Source: Robiginitomaculum sp. (GTDB lineage Bacteria > Pseudomonadota > Alphaproteobacteria > Caulobacterales > Maricaulaceae). From it: DNA of 5,711 nucleotides. The notes under the pieces were generated by a model that was not told the DNA's origin, did not search any database, and worked only from the letters and a program-made list of their open reading frames with translations. The translations under genes and the position numbers were made by a program. Shown here one piece after another: positions 1 through 5,264 of this stretch; within the stretch, counting starts at the first letter, position 1; each line of letters opens with the position of its first letter. The stretch lies in contig JALSHM010000045.1 of the NCBI GenBank assembly GCA_026982235.1, positions 1 to 5,711 on the forward strand, given 5' to 3'.

Positions 1-296
1 CTGCACTGTATACAGTAAAGGCAAACGATTTTACTCCAGACATTGAAAGTCTTGGTCTTTCGCTAGCCGACTATCCTGACATTCCTAAAACAGGTGCAGG
101 CCGTAAAGGAGCATTATGGGGAATAACAATAGGATACTTTTTAAAACAAAATAAAAGAATGGTTTTTACTGTTGAAAATGGAAAAATTCAGGTGCATGGC
201 ATTCGTATTTTAGGTGAAAGTGCAGATTATGTTGCCTATGATGAAAAAGATTTGCCAATCGGCACACCAGTAATAGTTGGCAAAAAAAATCAATGA
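1..296 (+). CDS. Probable periplasmic adaptor (MacA/HlyD-like) of an ABC exporter, 3' end only
   Basis: The reading frame is open from base 3 to the TGA at 294-296 and gives the last 97 residues of a protein whose start lies outside the window. The C-terminal half, from about residue 51 of the fragment (MVFTVENGKIQVHGIRIL) to a run ending GTPVIVGKKNQ, has the pattern of the membrane-proximal beta domain of periplasmic adaptor (membrane fusion) proteins: a hydrophobic strand, a short turn with Asn-Gly, another strand, then a final G-x-P-V-I-V strand. Such adaptors connect an inner-membrane ABC permease to an outer-membrane channel. The stop overlaps the start of the ABC ATPase gene by 4 bases (ATGA), which supports membership in the same exporter operon. 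Family assignment rests on a short, weakly conserved region plus context, so a different exported subunit remains possible. The reality of the coding frame is more certain than the name. Confidence 0.62.
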   Translation, partial: ALYTVKANDFTPDIESLGLSLADYPDIPKTGAGRKGALWGITIGYFLKQNKRMVFTVENGKIQVHGIRILGESADYVAYDEKDLPIGTPVIVGKKNQ

Positions 297-997
297 CCCA
301 GATTGGTATTTCCGTCCATAATCTTGGTAAAGTCTTTGGTAAGAGGGGCGGTGAAGTTAAAAACAAGGGTGTTGGTAAAAATGGTGATGGTCAAACTATT
401 ATTTTCAAGGACTGGTCTTGCGTTTTTAACACTGGGGAATTGTCAATTATTTATGGCCGCTCTGGCAGTGGTAAAACCACTCTTTTGTCTTTGCTTGGGC
501 TTTTGGACACACCCGATTCAGGCGACATAAAAATAGGCAATATAAATCCTTATAAAATGTCAGCCCGCAAGCGCGCCCTATTTCGCCGTCAAACATTTAG
601 CTATATTTTCCAGCGCACCGGTCTGATTGATGGTATGAGCATCAAACAAAACCTGACTTTGCCTTTGCGTTATCGCGCACTGCCCAATAATTATAAATCT
701 GTTGCAAACCTCAACAAAGCTATGGAACAAGCCGCAATTGATTTACCCTTATCACGCAAAGCCGCTAATCTGTCCGGTGGTGAGCGCATGCGCGTTGCCA
801 TTGCGCGGGCTTTGGTAGTTCCGTTTGAGATTTTATTGTGTGATGAACCTACTGCCGCTTTAGATGAGGAAACCTCGCATATTATTTGTAAAACTCTGCT
901 AAATTTAGCACGCAATGGCAAAACCGTAATCATAGCCTCGCATGATCCGCTAATGCACGAATATGCCGATTGCCTGATAAATCTGGAGGAGGGATGA
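293..997 (+). CDS. ABC transporter ATP-binding protein, MacB/LolD type
   Basis: This 234-residue protein is a complete ABC nucleotide-binding domain. It shows Walker A GRSGSGKT (55-62), the Q-loop Gln at 107 (YIFQRTGLIDGMS), the signature LSGGE (160-164), Walker B ILLCDE (180-185) followed by PTAALD, and the H-loop His at 217 (IIASHD). Length and motif spacing fit the MacB/LolD/FtsE branch, which energises FtsX-fold permeases for extrusion or lipoprotein release rather than classical import. It would act at the inner face of the cytoplasmic membrane as a dimer with the permease encoded next. The ATG at 293 overlaps the upstream stop by 4 bases, and no Shine-Dalgarno sequence is obvious, so translation probably relies on coupling. 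One oddity is a Gly/Lys/Asn-rich stretch at about residues 16-34, between the first beta strand and the IIFKDWS strand, where relatives usually have a short loop. The substrate cannot be inferred from the ATPase. Confidence 0.95.
   Translation: MTQIGISVHNLGKVFGKRGGEVKNKGVGKNGDGQTIIFKDWSCVFNTGELSIIYGRSGSGKTTLLSLLGLLDTPDSGDIKIGNINPYKMSARKRALFRRQTFSYIFQRTGLIDGMSIKQNLTLPLRYRALPNNYKSVANLNKAMEQAAIDLPLSRKAANLSGGERMRVAIARALVVPFEILLCDEPTAALDEETSHIICKTLLNLARNGKTVIIASHDPLMHEYADCLINLEEG
985..990 (+). promoter_or_regulatory. Ribosome binding site of the ABC permease gene
   Basis: GGAGGA lies inside the last codons of the ATPase gene, 3 bases before the ATG at 994. It decides the permease start: the alternative TTG at 970 would add eight residues (MPDKSGGG) and has no such site at the right distance. 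The ATG at 994 also makes a 4-base ATGA overlap with the ATPase stop, the same junction seen one gene upstream. Confidence 0.7.
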
Positions 998-2187
998 GCT
1001 CATTATTATTAGCCATATGGTCGCTTTGGCAAAGACGCGGACGAGTAGTGCTGGCGGCACTGGCGCTAGCTTTTGGTATTGCCTCGGTAATTCTTGGCCT
1101 GTCCATTGTCTCTGGCTATCAAAAAGAAATAGAAAAGATGACTTTTGGTGCTTATTCGCGCGCTTTAATTATTCGTGAAAACAAGCTAGTTTTAGATGTT
1201 TATGGGCCACCAAACCTGGCCGATGGTCAAGCACTTAAATCATCGTTGGAGGGATTTGAAAACATTATTTTTCGCCGTAGTTCGCAAATTGAAGTGCGTC
1301 ATAGCCGCGAAACATATTATACCAAAGCTGTCGGTTTTTTTGGTGATTTTTCACTGGAAACCGGCGACAGGCTTTATTGGGGAAAGCTTCCAGATACCAA
1401 TACCAAAGAGGCAAAAAGACAATGCCTTTTAGGATATAGGCTTGCGGCCAAGCTAAAAATATTAAGAACAAAGACCAAGCCAAAAACCATTATTGTAAAT
1501 GATGCAATATGCGATTTAGTTGGCATTATGGCCGAACCGGAAAGCCGCATAGAGGAAGCTTATGGTCTGGCGGTTGTAATGCCGTTTAATTTTCTGGTGC
1601 ACTATGTAGATAATAGCGAGGATCGCGGTGTGGACGAACTTGACCAGATAACCGTAATTTTTAAACCAGATGTCAAGCTGGCCGACAAAACCCGCAAGGC
1701 CGACAGAATTATGCGCAAAAATCACGGTATCCCACAAACCCATGCCAGCGGCTTTACCTATAATGATGAAAATTTCCCGCTAAAAGCTTTGGAAAAACAA
1801 CGTAATCTTGTCGGTATGATTATTCTTGTATTAGGCGGGCTTAGCGTGCTAGTTTCGGCACTTGGTTTTGGTGTTATATGGGTTAATATGCTAACGGCAC
1901 GCAAAAGCGAAATTGCCACACAAATTGCAGTTGGCGCGAGTTTTACCAAGCTTTTATTACAACTAATTGCCGAAGTGTGTTTTATTGCTATTTCAGCGGC
2001 ATTTATTGGCTTTGGGTTGTCTTATTTTATTGGTCATGCCCTACAAGAAATGCTTGGAATAACAATTATTATTCCGCCCATTCAGATTTTATGGATTGTC
2101 GGGTTTTCGGTTTTGTTAGCAATTATTATTGCCATGCAAGCCATATTATCGGTCGCCCTACAACCTTTGTCAAACCTGGTGAAATAG
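994..2187 (+). CDS. ABC transporter permease, MacB/FtsX family
   Basis: The protein has 397 residues from the ATG at 994. The topology is that of a MacB/LolC/DevC-type permease: a short cytoplasmic N-terminus ending in Arg (LWQRRGR), one membrane segment at about 17-40, a periplasmic domain of about 230 residues (41-270), then three membrane segments at about 272-298, 320-347 and 362-390. The periplasmic part has the typical MacB core pattern (LETGDRLYWGKLPD at about 121-134 with LLGYRLAAKL after it, and the IIVNDAICDLVGIM strand at about 166-179). The FtsX domain shows the conserved cytoplasmic loop ARKSEIATQIAVGAS (302-316) that contacts the ATPase. ATPase and permease are separate chains here, unlike fused MacB; the layout recalls DevBCA or YknXYZ systems. 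In this family ATP hydrolysis drives conformational change that pushes periplasmic substrate through the adaptor. Substrate is unknown: macrolides, peptides, glycolipids and lipoproteins are all handled by relatives. Confidence 0.92.
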   Translation: MSSLLLAIWSLWQRRGRVVLAALALAFGIASVILGLSIVSGYQKEIEKMTFGAYSRALIIRENKLVLDVYGPPNLADGQALKSSLEGFENIIFRRSSQIEVRHSRETYYTKAVGFFGDFSLETGDRLYWGKLPDTNTKEAKRQCLLGYRLAAKLKILRTKTKPKTIIVNDAICDLVGIMAEPESRIEEAYGLAVVMPFNFLVHYVDNSEDRGVDELDQITVIFKPDVKLADKTRKADRIMRKNHGIPQTHASGFTYNDENFPLKALEKQRNLVGMIILVLGGLSVLVSALGFGVIWVNMLTARKSEIATQIAVGASFTKLLLQLIAEVCFIAISAAFIGFGLSYFIGHALQEMLGITIIIPPIQILWIVGFSVLLAIIIAMQAILSVALQPLSNLVK

Positions 2188-2194
2188 CACACTG

Positions 2195-2326
2195 TCACAT
2201 ATCAGCCAATGGGTAGGCGTTGGTGACCAGCTCGCACAATCTGGCATCCAGCACATGGGTTATCTGGGCATGGGCGCATCCGCTTATAAAAACTGTCGCC
2301 AAAACCAATATGAATGTTTTGCGCAT
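2195..2326 (-). CDS. Small secreted protein or lipoprotein of 43 residues, unrecognised
   Basis: A short minus-strand frame runs from ATG (complement of 2324-2326) to TGA (complement of 2195-2197). The product begins MRKTFILVLATVFISGCAHA and continues as QITHVLDARLCELVTNAYPLADM. The N-terminus is a textbook export signal: Arg-Lys, about 12 hydrophobic residues, then ISGC, which fits a lipobox with Cys17 as the lipidated residue. AHA followed by Gln21 would alternatively suit signal peptidase I. The mature part is only 22-27 residues and has a second Cys at 31. An AAGGGA ribosome binding site (complement of 2334-2339) sits 7 bases before the start. It fills an otherwise empty interval and ends 7 bases from the permease stop on the opposite strand. 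Seen: start, ribosome binding site, signal peptide, stop. Not seen: any family resemblance. It could also be the remnant of a longer lipoprotein gene cut by a stop or frameshift. Confidence 0.5.
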   Translation of the reverse strand: MRKTFILVLATVFISGCAHAQITHVLDARLCELVTNAYPLADM

Positions 2327-2333
2327 AATATTA

Positions 2334-2339
2334 TCCCTT
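2334..2339 (-). promoter_or_regulatory. Ribosome binding site of the small minus-strand ORF
   Basis: On the minus strand this reads AAGGGA, with 7 bases to the ATG whose first base is at 2326. Together with the signal peptide it is the main argument that the 43-codon frame is translated. Confidence 0.45.
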
Positions 2340-2347
2340 TTTTGCTT

Positions 2348-2360
2348 GCCTAGCATAGGC
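2348..2360. promoter_or_regulatory. Perfect 13-base inverted repeat, possible operator
   Basis: GCCTA-GCA-TAGGC is a perfect 5-base inverted repeat with a 3-base centre. It lies in the interval between the divergent minus-strand small ORF (start 2326) and the plus-strand protease gene (start 2398, or 2362 if the upstream ATG is used). This is where a regulator of one or both genes would bind. The arms are short, so chance is not excluded, and no convincing -35/-10 pair could be tied to it on either strand. Confidence 0.25.
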
Positions 2361-2397
2361 TATGTTCAAACAGCAATTACAAAATAATAGAGACTTT

Positions 2398-3051
2398 ATG
2401 CCATTTCCGTTCTTTCCGTTTCGCCGTAAAAAGAGCAAACCCGTGGTGCGCCACAAAAGGAATGTCGAAATTCCTGTGACGCCCATGCCGATCGCAAATG
2501 AGCAAGTGCGGCGGCATTTTTATAATGAGCCAGGGTTTCAAGCCTATGGTACATTTTTTGCCCATTGGGGTGGTATGATAACTGCGGGGCATGTCCTCAG
2601 CGAAGCTCAAGATAAATTGCCACCCTTTGCCAGCGGCGCCGTAGACGCTTGGCCGGGTGGCCAAAATGGGCTAGGTTTGGATGCGGCGCTGATTGGTTGT
2701 GTATTACCGCAAACCAGCCCCGCTGACCCAAAGCCTGGCCAAAGCGTTATTTGCCGGGGATATCCGGCTGGCTCCGCCCATGCGGCGACCCGCACAGCCA
2801 AAGTTTATATGCAAAGACCCGGCGCCCCGGACACTTGGATTGCCCGTATTTTTGAACCCGACGAACCCGTAGTGACGGGCATGAGCGGCGGACCGGTTTT
2901 TGATGCACAGACGGGCGAACCAATAGGTATTCTCATCACCCGTAATTCTCCAGCCGACCTTGACAATGACCGTGACCCGGACGAAAGCTTTGATTTTGTA
3001 TCTTTGGCGGGCGTATGGCGCGCTTTAAATGCTGGGGGGAATTATGTCTGA
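2398..3051 (+). CDS. Trypsin-like serine protease, probably cytoplasmic
   Basis: The product has 217 residues from the ATG at 2398. A chymotrypsin-fold catalytic triad is visible: His65 in MITAGHVL, Asp95 in GLDAALIG, and Ser163 in the nucleophile loop TGMSGGPVFD, followed by GEPIGI as in HtrA and other S1-type enzymes. There is no PDZ domain, and no signal peptide or membrane segment. The N-terminus is instead the odd PFPFFPFRRKKSK. An in-frame ATG at 2362 would add twelve residues (MFKQQLQNNRDF), but its codons are AT-rich and neither start has a strong ribosome binding site; 2398 is preferred, with moderate confidence. Near the C-terminus an alternating Asp run (D189, D191, D193, D195) resembles metal-binding loops. 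The stop overlaps the monooxygenase start by 8 bases, so the two are probably co-transcribed. Substrate is unknown; bacterial proteins of this kind are usually annotated only as trypsin-like peptidase. Confidence 0.85.
   Translation: MPFPFFPFRRKKSKPVVRHKRNVEIPVTPMPIANEQVRRHFYNEPGFQAYGTFFAHWGGMITAGHVLSEAQDKLPPFASGAVDAWPGGQNGLGLDAALIGCVLPQTSPADPKPGQSVICRGYPAGSAHAATRTAKVYMQRPGAPDTWIARIFEPDEPVVTGMSGGPVFDAQTGEPIGILITRNSPADLDNDRDPDESFDFVSLAGVWRALNAGGNYV
3034..3040 (+). promoter_or_regulatory. Ribosome binding site of the monooxygenase gene
   Basis: GGGGGGA lies inside the end of the protease gene, 3 bases before the ATG at 3044. It favours that start over the in-frame ATG at 3029, which would add MLGGI and has no purine-rich site upstream. 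Confidence 0.55.
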
Positions 3052-4498
3052 TACACCACTAAAAGCACTGATTATTGGCGCAGGTTTTGCCGGGATTGCC
3101 GCAGCGATTAAATTACGCGAAGCGGGCATTGACGATTTTATTATTGCCGAAAAAACGGGCGGGCTAAGCGGTACTTGGTATGACAATATCTATCCCGGAG
3201 CCGCTTGTGATGTGCCGTCGGTTCTGTATTCATTTTCTTTCGCCCCTAATCCAAATTGGAGCCGCAGGTTTTCACCGTCGGATGAAATCCGCGAATATGT
3301 CGAACATGTGGTCGAAAAATACGATCTGGCGAAACATATCCGCCCGCACACGGAAATTGTGTCTGCTACATTTGACGAAGACGCAGCGCTTTGGCACGCG
3401 CAGACCAAAGACGGCGAAACCATTACGGCGCGTTTCCTTATCGCCAGTGTGGCCATTCTCGGCACGCCAAAACTGCCGGACATTGAGGGTATGGACGATT
3501 TTGAGGGGGCGCAATTCCATTCAGCCCGCTGGGATAAAAGCGTCGATTTAACGGGTAAGCGCATCGCCATTATTGGTAGTGCCGCCAGTACGATACAAAT
3601 CGCCCCAGCGGTCGCCAAAACCTGCGCCGAAGTTTCCATCTTCCAACGCACGCCTAATTGGATAATTCCCCGTGCCGATAGAGCCTATACCAAGTTTGAA
3701 AAAACCATGTTCGCCCGCCTGCCATTGACACAGAAACTCACGCGGCTGGCGATTTATTTATATCTTGATGTGATGTTTTACCGGGTGTTTAAAGGCCAAG
3801 GCTTGATAAATGCATATTTGACACGACACGCTAATCATATACGGGCGAAAAAAATAAAAGACCCAAAATTGCGGGCAAAACTCACGCCCGATTATCCCAT
3901 AGGCTGTAAGCGGGTTTTGCTTTCGGATGATTATTACGACACCATAAACCGCGACAATGTTGAGCTGGTGACAGACGGGATTGACCGGATAACGCGGGCC
4001 GGGGTCAAACTCACAAATGGCCGGGAAATTGCCGCTGATGTCATCGCCTATGCAACCGGGTTCCAGGCTACGGCGTTTCTTCCCCATCTGGATTTAACTG
4101 GCGCGGGCGGTGCGAAGCTGAATGCATGGCGCAAAAACCCCAAAGCCCATAAAGGCCTTGTCATACCCGACATGCCCAATGCGTTCTTTTTGCTTGGCCC
4201 CAATACGGGGCTTGGCCATGCCTCGATGATTTTGATGATCGAAGCCCAAACCCCCTATATGGTAGAGATGATAAAAAATGTGCCAGACGGCAAATATTTC
4301 ACCGTTAAACCCGACGCGCTCAAAGCCTATAATGACCGCATACAAGCCCGCCTCAAAACCTCAATCTGGTCCACATCTTGCCAAAGCTGGTATAAAACTG
4401 AGGACGGCGACATCCCAACCCTATGGCCCTATCCGGTCTATAGCTATAAAAAAATCATGCGCCACTTGGATATGGCTGAGTATAATCTCAGGGGTTAG
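3044..4498 (+). CDS. Class B flavin (Baeyer-Villiger type) monooxygenase
   Basis: A 484-residue flavoprotein. The FAD-binding Rossmann motif GAGFAG is at 12-17, followed by GLSGTWYDNIYPGAACDVPS. The Baeyer-Villiger fingerprint FxGxxxHxxxW(D/P) is complete at 153-164 (FEGAQFHSARWD). The NADPH Rossmann turn is IIGSAAS (176-182), with Ala in place of the middle Gly. The KR-x-YY-NRDNV block (289-306) is the region that carries the active-site Arg in characterised members, and the ATGF motif is at 337-340. The C-terminus has the SCQSWY and LWPYPVYSYKK elements common in the branch with HAPMO- and AlmA-like enzymes. Such enzymes use NADPH and O2 to turn ketones into esters or lactones, or oxidise N or S atoms, in the cytoplasm. 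Length is typical of the short form without an extra N-terminal domain. The start overlaps the protease stop by 8 bases. A TetR gene follows on the same strand with its own promoter. Substrate cannot be deduced. Confidence 0.94.
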   Translation: MSDTPLKALIIGAGFAGIAAAIKLREAGIDDFIIAEKTGGLSGTWYDNIYPGAACDVPSVLYSFSFAPNPNWSRRFSPSDEIREYVEHVVEKYDLAKHIRPHTEIVSATFDEDAALWHAQTKDGETITARFLIASVAILGTPKLPDIEGMDDFEGAQFHSARWDKSVDLTGKRIAIIGSAASTIQIAPAVAKTCAEVSIFQRTPNWIIPRADRAYTKFEKTMFARLPLTQKLTRLAIYLYLDVMFYRVFKGQGLINAYLTRHANHIRAKKIKDPKLRAKLTPDYPIGCKRVLLSDDYYDTINRDNVELVTDGIDRITRAGVKLTNGREIAADVIAYATGFQATAFLPHLDLTGAGGAKLNAWRKNPKAHKGLVIPDMPNAFFLLGPNTGLGHASMILMIEAQTPYMVEMIKNVPDGKYFTVKPDALKAYNDRIQARLKTSIWSTSCQSWYKTEDGDIPTLWPYPVYSYKKIMRHLDMAEYNLRG

Positions 4499-4519
4499 AT
4501 AACCTATGATTTCCACTTA

Positions 4520-4547
4520 TTGACTTTGCGGTCGAATTTGTTACCCT
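4520..4547 (+). promoter_or_regulatory. Candidate sigma-70-type promoter of the tetR gene
   Basis: TTGACT (4520-4525) and TACCCT (4542-4547) are separated by 16 bases. The -35 matches the consensus at five of six positions; the -10 is weaker at three of six. Transcription would start near 4554 and give a leader of about 40 bases. That leader excludes the GTG at 4548 as the real start of the regulator and leaves the ATG at 4596. TetR proteins commonly repress their own promoter, but no clear palindrome overlaps this one. Confidence 0.4.
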
Positions 4548-4582
4548 GTGCCTGAAATTTTTTTAGGGCCTGAAAAACTTTT

Positions 4583-4587
4583 GGGAG
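4583..4587 (+). promoter_or_regulatory. Ribosome binding site of the tetR-family gene
   Basis: GGGAG with 8 bases to the ATG at 4596. The longer frame from GTG 4548 has no ribosome binding site and its extra residues (from MPEIFLGPEKLL) do not resemble a TetR N-terminus, so 4596 is chosen. Confidence 0.6.
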
Positions 4588-4595
4588 CATGGTTT

Positions 4596-5198
4596 ATGGC
4601 TAAGGCAAATATTGCACAACCCTTTAACCGCGAAGTACAATATGCGGCGAAACGGCGGGCGGTTATTCGGGCGGCTGCGGGGGCATTTCGTAGGCGCGGC
4701 TATCACAATACGTCTATGGTTTGGATTGCCAAATCCCTGGGCCTGTCCAAGGCGGCGCTTTATTATTATGTGAAGTCCAAGGAAGAAATTTTATATGAAT
4801 GTCATATCATGGTTTATGACGCCATGGACGAGGTGGTGAAATCCGTGCGCGGTAAAGGCGCGAATGGTCTTGAAAAGCTCAAACGATTATACGGGGCATT
4901 TGCCGCACTCATGACCCGCGATGGTCTGGCTTTGCTGGCAGATGTGGACAGTTTAAAGGGGGCGTTTCAGACGGAAGTCTTGGGGCGGCGCGGTAAGATT
5001 GAGCGGGCTGTGACCCGCATTGTCGAGGGCGGTATGAAAGACGGTTCCATCAAAAAAGCCGACCCGAAAATTACGGTGTTTTTCTTTATGGGGGCGCTCA
5101 ACTGGCTCAATGTTTGGTACGAGCCGGGCGGTCGGCTCAGCGGGGAAATCATCGCAGAAACATTTGTCACACAAATGAGCGACGGTATCGCGTCATAA
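4596..5198 (+). CDS. TetR family transcriptional regulator
   Basis: The protein has 200 residues from the ATG at 4596. The N-terminal DNA-binding domain is clear: helix 1 RRAVIRAAAGAFRRRGYHNTS (20-40), then the helix-turn-helix at about 40-61 with WIAKSLGLSKAALYYYVKSKEEIL, the TetR hallmark. The C-terminal ligand and dimerisation part is all-helical and ends NWLNVWYEPGGRLSGEIIAETF (169-190), a pattern found in the KstR2-like and fatty acid or aromatic catabolism branches. It would act as a cytoplasmic dimer, probably a repressor released by a small hydrophobic or acyl-CoA ligand. It sits between the monooxygenase and the MBL-fold gene, all on one strand, and has its own candidate promoter and ribosome binding site. 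Regulation of these neighbours and of itself is the natural guess, but it is not shown by the sequence. Confidence 0.93.
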   Translation: MAKANIAQPFNREVQYAAKRRAVIRAAAGAFRRRGYHNTSMVWIAKSLGLSKAALYYYVKSKEEILYECHIMVYDAMDEVVKSVRGKGANGLEKLKRLYGAFAALMTRDGLALLADVDSLKGAFQTEVLGRRGKIERAVTRIVEGGMKDGSIKKADPKITVFFFMGALNWLNVWYEPGGRLSGEIIAETFVTQMSDGIAS

Positions 5199-5206
5199 AT
5201 GCATAG

Positions 5207-5216
5207 CACATATGTG
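5207..5216. promoter_or_regulatory. 10-base palindrome between tetR and the MBL gene, possible operator
   Basis: CACATATGTG is a perfect palindrome 8 bases after the tetR stop and about 50 bases before the MBL-fold gene, upstream of that gene's possible promoter. CATAG (5202-5206) and CTATG (5221-5225) flank it as another inverted pair, though the centres differ by 2 bases. Ten-base palindromes occur by chance, so this is only a candidate TetR site. Confidence 0.22.
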
Positions 5217-5230
5217 GCCTCTATGGGGTG

Positions 5231-5258
5231 TTGCCCCTTGGGTATTTTCCTATAGATT
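5231..5258 (+). promoter_or_regulatory. Weak candidate promoter of the MBL-fold gene
   Basis: TTGCCC (5231-5236) and TAGATT (5253-5258) are spaced by 16 bases and each matches the sigma-70 consensus at four of six positions. If used, transcription would begin at or next to the ATG at 5265, giving a leaderless or nearly leaderless transcript. That agrees with the lack of a ribosome binding site before that ATG. Confidence 0.22.
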
Positions 5259-5264
5259 AGCCAT

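Noticed and set aside
282..296. A run of eight A bases just before the adaptor stop, containing A-AAA-AAT in the adaptor frame; a -1 slip there would join the adaptor frame to the ATPase frame.
   Set aside because: The adaptor C-terminus should be periplasmic and the ATPase cytoplasmic, so a fused product makes no topological sense. The ATGA overlap already explains expression by coupling, and no stimulatory hairpin was seen.
2183..2353. A stop-free plus-strand stretch opposite the small minus-strand ORF.
   Set aside because: It lacks a start codon until 2258 and has no ribosome binding site, while the minus strand offers a start, ribosome binding site and signal peptide.
3190..3651. A 153-codon open frame on the minus strand inside the monooxygenase gene.
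   Set aside because: It is antisense to a gene with complete family motifs, and its translation shows no recognisable domain. It is a by-product of the codon pattern of the real gene.
4548..4595. Upstream extension of the TetR protein from GTG 4548.
   Set aside because: The GTG lies at the end of the candidate promoter -10 element, has no ribosome binding site and adds residues untypical of TetR proteins; the ATG at 4596 has GGGAG at proper distance.
5225..5237. GGGG-TGTTG-CCCC hairpin after tetR as an intrinsic terminator.
   Set aside because: The stem is only four pairs and it is not followed directly by a T run (TTGGGTATTTT), so termination activity is doubtful.
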